A stretch of 64,000 nucleotides of DNA from JOPF133 sp052144935 (GTDB lineage: Bacteria; Acidobacteriota; Terriglobia; Bryobacterales; Bryobacteraceae): assembly GCA_052144935.1 (NCBI GenBank), contig JBKQPR010000310.1, positions 22,054 to 86,053 of the forward strand, given 5' to 3'. Positions within the stretch are counted from its first letter, which is position 1, and every line of letters starts with the position of its first letter. The notes under the pieces were generated by a model. The model did not search any database. It saw only the letters and a list, made by a program, of their open reading frames with translations, and was not told the DNA's origin. Position numbers and translations under genes: made by a program. This document shows, piece after piece, positions 25,681 through 32,328 of this stretch.

Positions 25681-27075
25681 ATGGCGGAAGACAGCGCGGT
25701 TCAAGCGCCAAAACTGGCAAGTTCGGGGGCCGCTCCACTGCACGTGGATACGACGGCCAAGTGGTTTCTGCTGAGTTCGGTCAGCTACTTCTTCATTGTC
25801 GGGATCATCGCGCTGACCATCGCGGCCAAATTTGTCTGGCCGGAGTTGCTGGGGACGGTGCCCTACTTCTCTTACGGGCGCTTGCGGCCGCTGCACGTCA
25901 ACGGCATGCTCTTCGGCTGGCTGCTGGCCTGCGATATGGGGCTGAGCTATTACATCGTGCCGCGGTTGTGCGGCGTCCGATTGTGGAGCGAAAGGCTGGG
26001 CGTGGCCACGGCCGCTCTGTGGAACGTCATCATCCTGGGCGCGGTGGTGTCGCTGATGGGCGGGTATAACCACGGCTTTGAATACGCCGAGTTGCCCATG
26101 CCGCTGGCCGTCCTGGTGGTGATCGCCTGGGTGATGTACGGCATCAATATCTTTGGCACGGTCGCCACGCGTAAGTACCTGCAGATGTACGTCTCCATCT
26201 GGTACATCATGGGCACGGTGTTATGGACGGCCTTCGTGTACCCCGTGGGCAACTTCGCGGTGGAGTTGACCACCGGCACGAACCAGGCCAATTTGAACTA
26301 TATGTACGTGCATAACGCGGTGGGCCTGATCTTCACGCCGATCGGCCTGGGGATCGCTTATTACTTCATCCCGAAATCGTCCAACACGCCGCTTTTCAGC
26401 CACCGGCTCTCCATGGTCGGCTTCTGGTCCCTGGCGTTTGTGTACGTGTGGACAGGGGCGCACCACATGCTCCACGGGCCGATTTCGCAGTGGCTGCAGA
26501 CCATCGCGATCAGCTTTTCCCTGTTGCTGCTGATCCCCGTGTGGGCGGTGGTCTATAACTTCTTCGCCACCATGAAAGGCCAGTGGCACCAGTTGCGCGA
26601 GAATGTGCCGCTGAAGTTTCTGATGTCCGGCGTGGTGTTCTATCTGCTGACGTGCTTCCAGGGTCCCATGCACAGCCTGCGCAGCGTGAACGCCATCGTC
26701 TCGAAGACCGACTGGATTCCCGGCCACGCCCACATGGCGCTGCTGGGATGCTTTTCGTTCTTTGCCATCGCGGGCACCTATTACATCGTGCCGCGCATGT
26801 GGAACACCAAGTTACATAGCGACACGCTGGCCAACTGGAGTTTCTGGTGCATGATCCTGGGCGGGTTGGGCTTCTTTACCACGCTGTGGCTGGGCGGCTT
26901 CTGGCAGGGCTGGCAGTGGAACAATCCGGCGATTCCGTTTATCGACACGGTGAAGGCGCTGAAGCCCGTCTGGCTGGTGCGCTTCTTCTCGGGCACGCTG
27001 ATTTTCAGCGGCATCGTTCTGTTCGCATATAACGTGATGGCCACAGTAGTGGGGAGGCGCGAGTATGTTCAGTAA
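25681..27075 (+). CDS. ccoN: cbb3-type cytochrome c oxidase subunit I
   Basis: A 464-residue membrane protein, the usual length for CcoN, with about 12 membrane helices. The His ligands of low-spin haem b, high-spin haem b3 and CuB are recognisable (LRPLHVNGMLFGW, YVHNAVGLIFTPIGLG, VWTGAHHMLHGP, IPGHAHMALLG). The Tyr of the cbb3-specific cross-linked site is expected in the WTGAHH-SQWLQT region. It reduces O2 with high affinity. Translation overlaps ccoO by 11 bases. It begins 28 bases after the family C palindrome, so it may depend on read-through from the bc genes. Confidence 0.95.
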   Translation: MAEDSAVQAPKLASSGAAPLHVDTTAKWFLLSSVSYFFIVGIIALTIAAKFVWPELLGTVPYFSYGRLRPLHVNGMLFGWLLACDMGLSYYIVPRLCGVRLWSERLGVATAALWNVIILGAVVSLMGGYNHGFEYAELPMPLAVLVVIAWVMYGINIFGTVATRKYLQMYVSIWYIMGTVLWTAFVYPVGNFAVELTTGTNQANLNYMYVHNAVGLIFTPIGLGIAYYFIPKSSNTPLFSHRLSMVGFWSLAFVYVWTGAHHMLHGPISQWLQTIAISFSLLLLIPVWAVVYNFFATMKGQWHQLRENVPLKFLMSGVVFYLLTCFQGPMHSLRSVNAIVSKTDWIPGHAHMALLGCFSFFAIAGTYYIVPRMWNTKLHSDTLANWSFWCMILGGLGFFTTLWLGGFWQGWQWNNPAIPFIDTVKALKPVWLVRFFSGTLIFSGIVLFAYNVMATVVGRREYVQ

Positions 27076-27604
27076 AGCCGATAAGAGCGCGGGGTTCGCG
27101 GTGGGGGCCGCGCTGGCGCTGTTTCTGATTGGAGGGTTGCTGACCACCGTGGTTCCGCCGCTGGTGGATAAGAGCTGGTCGCGGCCGGCGCCGGGTCTGA
27201 AGCCCTATACGGCGCAGCAACTGCACGGGCGCGCCATCTACTTGCGGGAAGGCTGCTGGTATTGCCACACGCAGCAAACCCGCACGCTGGTGGCGGACAC
27301 CAAGCGCAGCGGCTGGCGCGGAGTGGATTCGCCGATCTCCACGCCCGACGAGTTCGTGTACGACAGCCCGCACATGTTCGGCACCAAGCGCACCGGGCCG
27401 GACCTGTCGCGCGTAGGCGGCAAGTACGATACACAGTGGCACCGCACGCACTTCCGCAACCCGCGCGACCTGGTACCAGGCTCTGTGATGCCGCCCTTTC
27501 CGTGGATTGTGAACGATGAAAACGAATTCCAATCGCTGGTGGCTTACATCCAGACCCTGGGCCGGGCCAAGGATTGGCGGCCGGATAAGGACTACGAGAA
27601 ATGA
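27065..27604 (+). CDS. ccoO: cbb3-type oxidase subunit II (mono-haem)
   Basis: A 179-residue protein with one N-terminal membrane helix (GAALALFLIGGLLTTVV) and one haem site, CWYCHTQQTR, in the context typical of CcoO, plus the axial-ligand region GSVMPPFPW. It is slightly shorter than most CcoO proteins (200-240). It receives electrons and passes them to CcoN. No dihaem CcoP follows; two very small membrane proteins are encoded next. Confidence 0.93.
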   Translation: MFSKADKSAGFAVGAALALFLIGGLLTTVVPPLVDKSWSRPAPGLKPYTAQQLHGRAIYLREGCWYCHTQQTRTLVADTKRSGWRGVDSPISTPDEFVYDSPHMFGTKRTGPDLSRVGGKYDTQWHRTHFRNPRDLVPGSVMPPFPWIVNDENEFQSLVAYIQTLGRAKDWRPDKDYEK

Positions 27605-27617
27605 GGCGGGGCGCCGT

Positions 27618-27726
27618 ATTCACCGCAGAGACGCGGAGAGCGCTGAGAAAGCGCGGAGAAGACCCACTTTGTTTTCTCGTTTTTTCTCCGTGCTTCCTCT
27701 GTATGCTCCGTGTCTCCGTGGTGAAT
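27618..27726. repeat. long palindromic repeat, family B copy 2
   Basis: 5' arm ATTCACCGCAGAGACGCGGA..., 3' arm ...CCGTGTCTCCGTGGTGAAT, imperfectly complementary over ~40 bases and clearly related to 15521-15650. It lies between ccoO and the next small gene, whose ribosome site (GGAGAG) is just outside its end. Confidence 0.85.
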
Positions 27727-27748
27727 CACAGTGCCGGAGAGCAAGACT

Positions 27749-27961
27749 ATGAATGACTACACATGGCCGAGTGTTTACTTCGCCTACTTCTTTTTCACGA
27801 TCTGTCTGGCGCTGGCGGTGTTTTTCTTCGCTCGCTCGTGGAAGAGCGGGTACTGGCAGAAGAGCGGCGAGAACGTGAAGTACCAGGTGTTCGACGAGGA
27901 AGGCCTGACAAGGGGTGACCGTGATGGAAGCAGAGAAACCGAAACTCAAGGAATACGCTGA
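27749..27961 (+). CDS. small membrane protein of the cbb3 cluster (CcoQ/CcoS-like)
   Basis: A 70-residue protein: one membrane helix (VYFAYFFFTICLALAVFFFA) then RSWKSGYWQKSGENVKYQVFDEEG, which resembles the tail of the 63-residue protein at 21812 (DAKYQVFW). Position after ccoO fits CcoQ, a small stabilising subunit, but the tail is closer to CcoS. The last ~20 residues are highly charged. The ATG at 27749 follows CGGAGAGCAAGACT. It overlaps the next gene by 38 bases. Confidence 0.65.
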   Translation: MNDYTWPSVYFAYFFFTICLALAVFFFARSWKSGYWQKSGENVKYQVFDEEGLTRGDRDGSRETETQGIR

Positions 27962-28220
27962 CGGATGGATCACGGAACGCGAGGGCACCGAAGTGCCGCG
28001 GTTCCTGAAGTTCGCCTACATTGTAATCGCCGGCGGATGCCTGGCGTACTTTCTGGTGTACATGTACGGCGATGTGAACCAACCGGAGCGAGGCCCGCTG
28101 GTGCGCGCGCTGAACGCGGCCACCGAGGCCTCGGGCGGCCTGATGTACGCAATCGCGGCGATGATCGTGATCTTCGGGGTAATCGTGGTGGCTTTCTCGT
28201 TCGGCAAATCGCATGACTGA
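27924..28220 (+). CDS. small membrane protein, possible CcoP-like anchor without haem
   Basis: A 98-residue protein (ATG 27924, AAGGGGTG upstream). It starts MEAEKPKLKEYADGWITERE, followed by two membrane segments (FAYIVIAGGCLAYFLVYMY and AIAAMIVIFGVIVVAFSFG). It has no CXXCH. The order charged N-terminus, then IPRFLKFAYIV-like helix, recalls the membrane part of CcoP-type proteins, which would here have lost the haem domains. That is inference. It overlaps the flavoprotein gene by 8 bases and the previous gene by 38. Confidence 0.7.
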   Translation: MEAEKPKLKEYADGWITEREGTEVPRFLKFAYIVIAGGCLAYFLVYMYGDVNQPERGPLVRALNAATEASGGLMYAIAAMIVIFGVIVVAFSFGKSHD

Positions 28221-30021
28221 CGGGTTATACCAGGTTCGAGTGCCGGATGCGGCGGATTACTGGATCGAGATGGTCAAGTGCCGCCATGCCTGCCCGGTGC
28301 ACACGGACGCCTGCGGGTACGTGACGGCCATCGCCGAAGGGCGGTATGAGGACGCCTACCGGATTGCGCGGGCCACCAACCCTTTCGCCTCGATCTGCGG
28401 GCGCGTCTGCGGCGCGCCGTGTGAAGCCAATTGCCGGCGTCGCGACGTGGACGCGGCGGTCACCATCCGCCCGCTGAAGCGCTTCGTGACGGACCAGTTC
28501 GGCCCCGAGACGGGGGATTACTCCCTCTACCGCCAGGCCTCCAACGGCCGGATGCTGCCGCAGAATCGCGGGCAGTATGAGAAGGTCGCGGTAGTGGGAG
28601 CGGGGGTCTCGGGGCTCACGGTGGCGCACGACCTGGTGAAGATCGGGTACCAGGTGACGGTGTTCGAGGCGAATGCGGAGCCGGGCGGGATGCTCACCGT
28701 GGGTGTCCCGGTCTTCCGCCTGCCGCGCGATTTGGTGCGGCACGAGATCCAGGCGATCCTTTCGCTGGGCGTGGATCTGCGTTGCAACCAGCGCCTGGGC
28801 CGCGACTTCTCGATCGCCAGCCTGCGCCGGGAAGGCTACCGGGCCATCTTTCTGGGAATCGGCCTGCCCAAGGGGCGCAAGTTGGCGCTGGATGGCGGCG
28901 ACAGCCAGGGCGTGCTCGACGGCATGGATTTCCTGCGCGCCTTCAATTCCGGCACGCCGCTGCCGCTGGGGAAGCGCGTGGTGGTGATCGGCGGCGGCAA
29001 CGTGGCCTACGACGTGGCGCGCTCGGCGGTGCGGCCGCACGACGACGCCTACGACGTGGCGCGCTCGGCGCTGCGGTTGAGCGCCGACAAGGAAGTCCAC
29101 GTGGTGTGCCTCGAGAGCCGGGAGGAGATGCCCGCCGACGAGATCGAAGTGCTGGAAGGCGCCGAGGAAGGCGTGCGCCTGCACAACCAGCGCGGGCCGC
29201 GCGCGATCCTCTCGGAAAACGGCGCGGTGACGGCCCTGCGCACGGTGCGCTGCACGGCCGTGTTCGATGCCGCCGGCCGCTTCAATCCGTCGTTCGACGA
29301 AAGCCAGGTGGAAGAGATTCCGGCCGACAGCGTGATCTTCGCCATCGGGCAGACATCCGACCTGTCGTTCCTCGACGCGGCGGACGGCGTCGAGAGCGAG
29401 CGCGGCCTGATCAAGGTGAACCGCGAGACGTATCAAACCACCGCGCCGGACGTATTCGCCTGCGGCGATATCGCGCACGGCCCGCGGTTGTTCATCGATG
29501 CGATCGCGTCGGCGCAGATTGCGGCGCGCTCGATGCACGACTTTCTGCGGAGCACGCGCACGGAGGTGGTGGTGCGCAAGCAGTGGATGCCCGCCGCCTA
29601 CACCATGGCGGAAGGGTGGAACACCATCCCGCGCGACAATCCGCCGGTGGTGGAGAGCGACCAGCGGGCGGCGTCGCTCGAAATCATCGAGCGATCCTAT
29701 CCCGAGGCCGAGGCGCGGCGGCAGGCCTCGCGCTGCTTGCGCTGCAACGTGAACACAGTGTTCGATACGGGCATCTGCGTGGCTTGCAATGGCTGTGTGG
29801 ACATATGTCCGGAAAGCCTGATCCGGCTGGTGAAGGCAACCGAAGTGTTCTCCGACGCGGATGAGACGGCCGGGGTGATGCTGAAGGACGAGACCACCTG
29901 CATCCGCTGCGCGTTGTGCGCCTCGCGCTGCCCCACCCACGCGATCACCATGAAGCGGTTCGAGTTCTATACCGAGTGCGTGACCGTGGAAACGCGCAAC
30001 CCGAAGGTGAAATATGGGTAG
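28213..30021 (+). CDS. GltD-like flavin/Fe-S oxidoreductase with ferredoxin domain
   Basis: A 602-residue protein. Residues ~20-80 form the GltD-type Fe-S domain (CRHACPVHTDAC, CGRVCGAPCEANC). Residues ~120-460 carry FAD binding (VAVVGAGVSGLTVAHDL), NAD(P) binding (VVVIGGGNVAYDVARSA) and the closing VFACGDIAHGP. Residues ~520-595 form a double 4Fe-4S ferredoxin domain (CVACNGCVDICPES and CIRCALCASRCPTHA). Such proteins move electrons between NAD(P)H and Fe-S partners. Its insertion between cbb3 genes, with 8-base overlap, suggests an alternative electron entry or a redox partner. The NAD(P) loop contains a tandem duplication: 24 identical bases recur at 29005 and 29047, adding 14 residues (YDVARSAVRPHDDA). 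Confidence 0.9.
   Translation: MTDGLYQVRVPDAADYWIEMVKCRHACPVHTDACGYVTAIAEGRYEDAYRIARATNPFASICGRVCGAPCEANCRRRDVDAAVTIRPLKRFVTDQFGPETGDYSLYRQASNGRMLPQNRGQYEKVAVVGAGVSGLTVAHDLVKIGYQVTVFEANAEPGGMLTVGVPVFRLPRDLVRHEIQAILSLGVDLRCNQRLGRDFSIASLRREGYRAIFLGIGLPKGRKLALDGGDSQGVLDGMDFLRAFNSGTPLPLGKRVVVIGGGNVAYDVARSAVRPHDDAYDVARSALRLSADKEVHVVCLESREEMPADEIEVLEGAEEGVRLHNQRGPRAILSENGAVTALRTVRCTAVFDAAGRFNPSFDESQVEEIPADSVIFAIGQTSDLSFLDAADGVESERGLIKVNRETYQTTAPDVFACGDIAHGPRLFIDAIASAQIAARSMHDFLRSTRTEVVVRKQWMPAAYTMAEGWNTIPRDNPPVVESDQRAASLEIIERSYPEAEARRQASRCLRCNVNTVFDTGICVACNGCVDICPESLIRLVKATEVFSDADETAGVMLKDETTCIRCALCASRCPTHAITMKRFEFYTECVTVETRNPKVKYG
29005..29070 (+). repeat. in-frame tandem duplication inside the flavoprotein gene
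   Basis: GCCTACGACGTGGCGCGCTC plus GGCG at 29005-29028 recurs exactly at 29047-29070, a 42-base period. It doubles the helix after the GGGN dinucleotide-binding loop without breaking the frame. Confidence 0.85.
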
Positions 30022-30026
30022 CGTTC

Positions 30027-30141
30027 GTGGCGCAAACACTCGTGTTTGCCGCGTCGAGACTCGTCTCGACGCCTGCGGACCGTCCGCCCGAACCTTGTCT
30101 CGGCATGAGTGCCGAGACGGCAGCCTAAGAGGCCGCGCCAC
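30027..30141. repeat. multi-hairpin repeat, family A copy 2
   Basis: Closed by GTGGCGC (30027-30033) and GCGCCAC (30135-30141), as in 11329-11439. Inside are three perfect hairpins: GCAAACA/TGTTTGC, GCGTCGAGAC/GTCTCGACGC and GTCTCGGCA/TGCCGAGAC. Its right end abuts the ATG of the next gene, whose ribosome site (AAGAGG) is inside the element. Folding of the closing stem could therefore hide that site. Confidence 0.85.
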
Positions 30142-30810
30142 ATGACTCCCGCCGCCTTTGCCCTCGTCTTCACCCTCGGCCTGGCAAGCGGCCTCCACTG
30201 CCTCCAGATGTGCGGGCCCATCGTGCTGTCTTACAGCCTGCCACTCGGCCGCGGTGAAGCATGGCGCGCCCACTTACTCTATAACTGCGGGCGAATTACG
30301 ACTTATATGTTGTTAGGCGCCGCGGCGGGATTGTTAGGCGGAGGCATCGGCCTGGCGGGGCGCCTGGCGGGCATGGCATCGGGGGCGCGGATGGTTTCCG
30401 GCGCTGCCATGATCGTGGCGGGAATCCTCATGGTGGGCGTGGGACCTTCCAACGGACTGGTGGCGATTGGCGCCGGCGGCGCGCGGGCGCGCTTGTCGCG
30501 TGCGGTCGGCCGGTTGCTCCTTTCGCGGCGCAAATTCCGGCTCGGCCTGGCGCTGGGGTTGTTGCCGTGTGGGCTGATCTACGCGGCCCTTTTAAAAGCC
30601 GTGGATACGGCGGCGGCCGGCGCGGGCGCGCTCACCATGCTGGCGTTCGGCCTGGGCACGGCTGTGGCACTGGTCGCGGTCGGCGCCGGAGCCTCTTTCG
30701 CGGGGGCGCACCTGGGGCGCTGGAGTTACCGGCTGGCGCCCGCCGGGGTGGTGGTGGCGGGAGCGGTTCTGCTATGGCGCGGACTCTCCGGAACGCACTG
30801 CCATGGTTAA
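30142..30810 (+). CDS. TauE/SafE (UreH-like) membrane protein
   Basis: A 222-residue protein with about six membrane helices. It begins MTPAAFALVFTLGLASGLHCLQMCGPIVLSYSL; the HC..MCGP motif is typical of the UreH-like (DsbD-gamma-like) proteins encoded in cbb3 and copper loci, where Cys/Met residues are thought to handle copper or metal delivery. LGLLPCGLIYAALLKA is the second conserved Cys-Gly segment. The start at 30142 follows the repeat; an in-frame start at 30109 lies inside the repeat. It overlaps ccoG by 8 bases. Confidence 0.85.
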   Translation: MTPAAFALVFTLGLASGLHCLQMCGPIVLSYSLPLGRGEAWRAHLLYNCGRITTYMLLGAAAGLLGGGIGLAGRLAGMASGARMVSGAAMIVAGILMVGVGPSNGLVAIGAGGARARLSRAVGRLLLSRRKFRLGLALGLLPCGLIYAALLKAVDTAAAGAGALTMLAFGLGTAVALVAVGAGASFAGAHLGRWSYRLAPAGVVVAGAVLLWRGLSGTHCHG

Positions 30811-32068
30811 AAGTGACGCCAAAACCGGCCCGCCAATTCCGGCCACGCACACCTGGCATCGCGCGCGCAAAGCTGTCCACCTCGCCTGCTTCCTGGCCTT
30901 TCTGGCGCTGCCCTTCTTCAACATCGTGCGTGCCGATATTCCGCGCCAGCGCTTCTACTTCGCCGGTTACGAACTGTGGATTAACGAATTCGGCATCATC
31001 TTCTTCGCCCTGATGTTCCTGATGTTTCTGATAGTGGCTTCGTCGGTGTTCTACGGGCGCGTTTACTGCGGGTACCTTTGCCCGCAGATGATTTTCAGCG
31101 AGGCCTCCGTAGTCTTAGACCAGTGGCTGCGCCGCTGGGTGATGAAGCGCTTCATCCACTGGACGCCACGGGCTCGCCAGTGGCTGTACCGAGCGGCCCT
31201 TTATGGCGTGCTGGCGGCGGCTTCGGTGGTGCTGGCGTTCGTTTTCATTTCTTACTTCGTCGAGCCGCACGATCTGCTCAGGCGCCTGGCGTCGTTCGAT
31301 GTGCGCACCGCGGGCGGCGTTTCGGGCGCGGTGGTCACGCTGATCACGTTCCTCGATTTCGCGCTGGTGCGCCAGCGCTTTTGCACCACCGTGTGCCCTT
31401 ACGGATACCTGCAAGGGTTGCTGGGCGATGGCCACACCCTGCTGGTCCATTACCGCGACGAAGGCCACGCCTGCATCGAGTGCAAGAAGTGCGTGCGGGT
31501 GTGTCCCATGGGAATCGACATCCGCCAATCGCCGTTTCAGATCGAGTGTATCCACTGCGCCGAATGCATCGATGCGTGCGACGAAATCCTGGGCCGCCTG
31601 GGCAAGCCGGGGCTCATTCACTATGTGTGGGGCGAGCAGGGCCCCCTGGCGGCGCGCGCCCGCCAGCCTTGGGACGCTAAGCGCTTGGTGGTGCTGTTGG
31701 TGCTTCTGTTCTACGCATCGGGGTTGTCGGTGGCGCTCTCCATGCGCCATGCCGTGCTGGTGGAGATCAATCGCGTGAACACTTCGGGCGAGATTGCCAA
31801 CCGGTTTCGATTCTCCATCGCCAATCGCGGCCAGAAGCCCACTGCGGTGGTGTTCTCGATCCAGCAACTCGCGGGTGGCCGGCTCGAATTGCAGCCCAAC
31901 CCGGTCGCCGTGGCGCCTGGCCAATCGGCGCAGGGGGAATTTGAAATCACCGCCCCGCCGGCCACCGGGCGCGAATTGGTAACCCATTTCACTCTCACGA
32001 CCACCACGGTGCCCGGCCGCGAGAGCGACGCATTTCCACTGACGTTCCTTGCCACGGAGAAGCAATGA
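30803..32068 (+). CDS. ccoG: cbb3 oxidase accessory ferredoxin-like protein
   Basis: A 421-residue protein of the CcoG/RdxA/FixG family. Membrane helices in the first half surround YCGYLCPQ and FCTTVCPYGYLQG. A double ferredoxin motif follows (CIECKKCVRVCPMGIDI and CIHCAECIDACDE), then one helix and a C-terminal immunoglobulin-like domain (FRFSIANRGQKPTAVVFSI). CcoG reduces Cu(II) to Cu(I) during cbb3 assembly. The position before a small membrane protein and CcoI matches the usual ccoGHIS order. Confidence 0.94.
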   Translation: MVKSDAKTGPPIPATHTWHRARKAVHLACFLAFLALPFFNIVRADIPRQRFYFAGYELWINEFGIIFFALMFLMFLIVASSVFYGRVYCGYLCPQMIFSEASVVLDQWLRRWVMKRFIHWTPRARQWLYRAALYGVLAAASVVLAFVFISYFVEPHDLLRRLASFDVRTAGGVSGAVVTLITFLDFALVRQRFCTTVCPYGYLQGLLGDGHTLLVHYRDEGHACIECKKCVRVCPMGIDIRQSPFQIECIHCAECIDACDEILGRLGKPGLIHYVWGEQGPLAARARQPWDAKRLVVLLVLLFYASGLSVALSMRHAVLVEINRVNTSGEIANRFRFSIANRGQKPTAVVFSIQQLAGGRLELQPNPVAVAPGQSAQGEFEITAPPATGRELVTHFTLTTTTVPGRESDAFPLTFLATEKQ

Positions 32069-32328
32069 AAAAAATGCCGGTGTTGATTCCGTTTCTGGTT
32101 TTCGTTTCCGCGCTGTTCATCGGGATCCTGATTTGGGCTTATGTGGAGACCAAGAAGGCCAACCCCCAGATGATTGAGGTAGGGCAGGCGGGCCCAGAGG
32201 GCGCCCCCCCGCCAATGCCGGCGAGCGTGGCGGGATTCAGACCGCTTGCTTCCGGGATGCCTTCTGGGCCCGGCTGTGATCGGAGCCACGACCGTCAGGG
32301 AGTGGAGCGCTCCCCCGCCCGCGCATGA
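32065..32328 (+). CDS. small membrane protein in the CcoH position
   Basis: An 87-residue protein with one helix (VLIPFLVFVSALFIGILIWAYVETKK) and a short tail. CcoH/FixH normally stands here, between ccoG and ccoI, but is ~150 residues with a periplasmic domain that is lacking. It overlaps ccoG and ccoI by 4 bases each (ATGA). Its last ~15 residues (GCDRSHDRQGVERSPARA) are encoded by a remnant of a family C palindrome, so the native C-terminus has been replaced or extended. Confidence 0.7.
   Translation: MKKMPVLIPFLVFVSALFIGILIWAYVETKKANPQMIEVGQAGPEGAPPPMPASVAGFRPLASGMPSGPGCDRSHDRQGVERSPARA
32281..32304. repeat. single-arm remnant of family C palindrome, inside a gene
   Basis: CGGAGCCACGACCGTCAGGG... 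matches one arm of the 25625-25652 sequence with two or three changes. It is read as the C-terminal tail of the 32065-32328 protein. Confidence 0.65.

Noticed and set aside
28225..30273. Very long open frame (about 680 codons) antisense to the flavoprotein gene
   Set aside because: It is a shadow of a GC-rich gene: the plus-strand frame has clear FAD, NAD(P) and Fe-S motifs, and the antisense frame is an His/Arg/Ala-rich sequence without domains or ribosome site.
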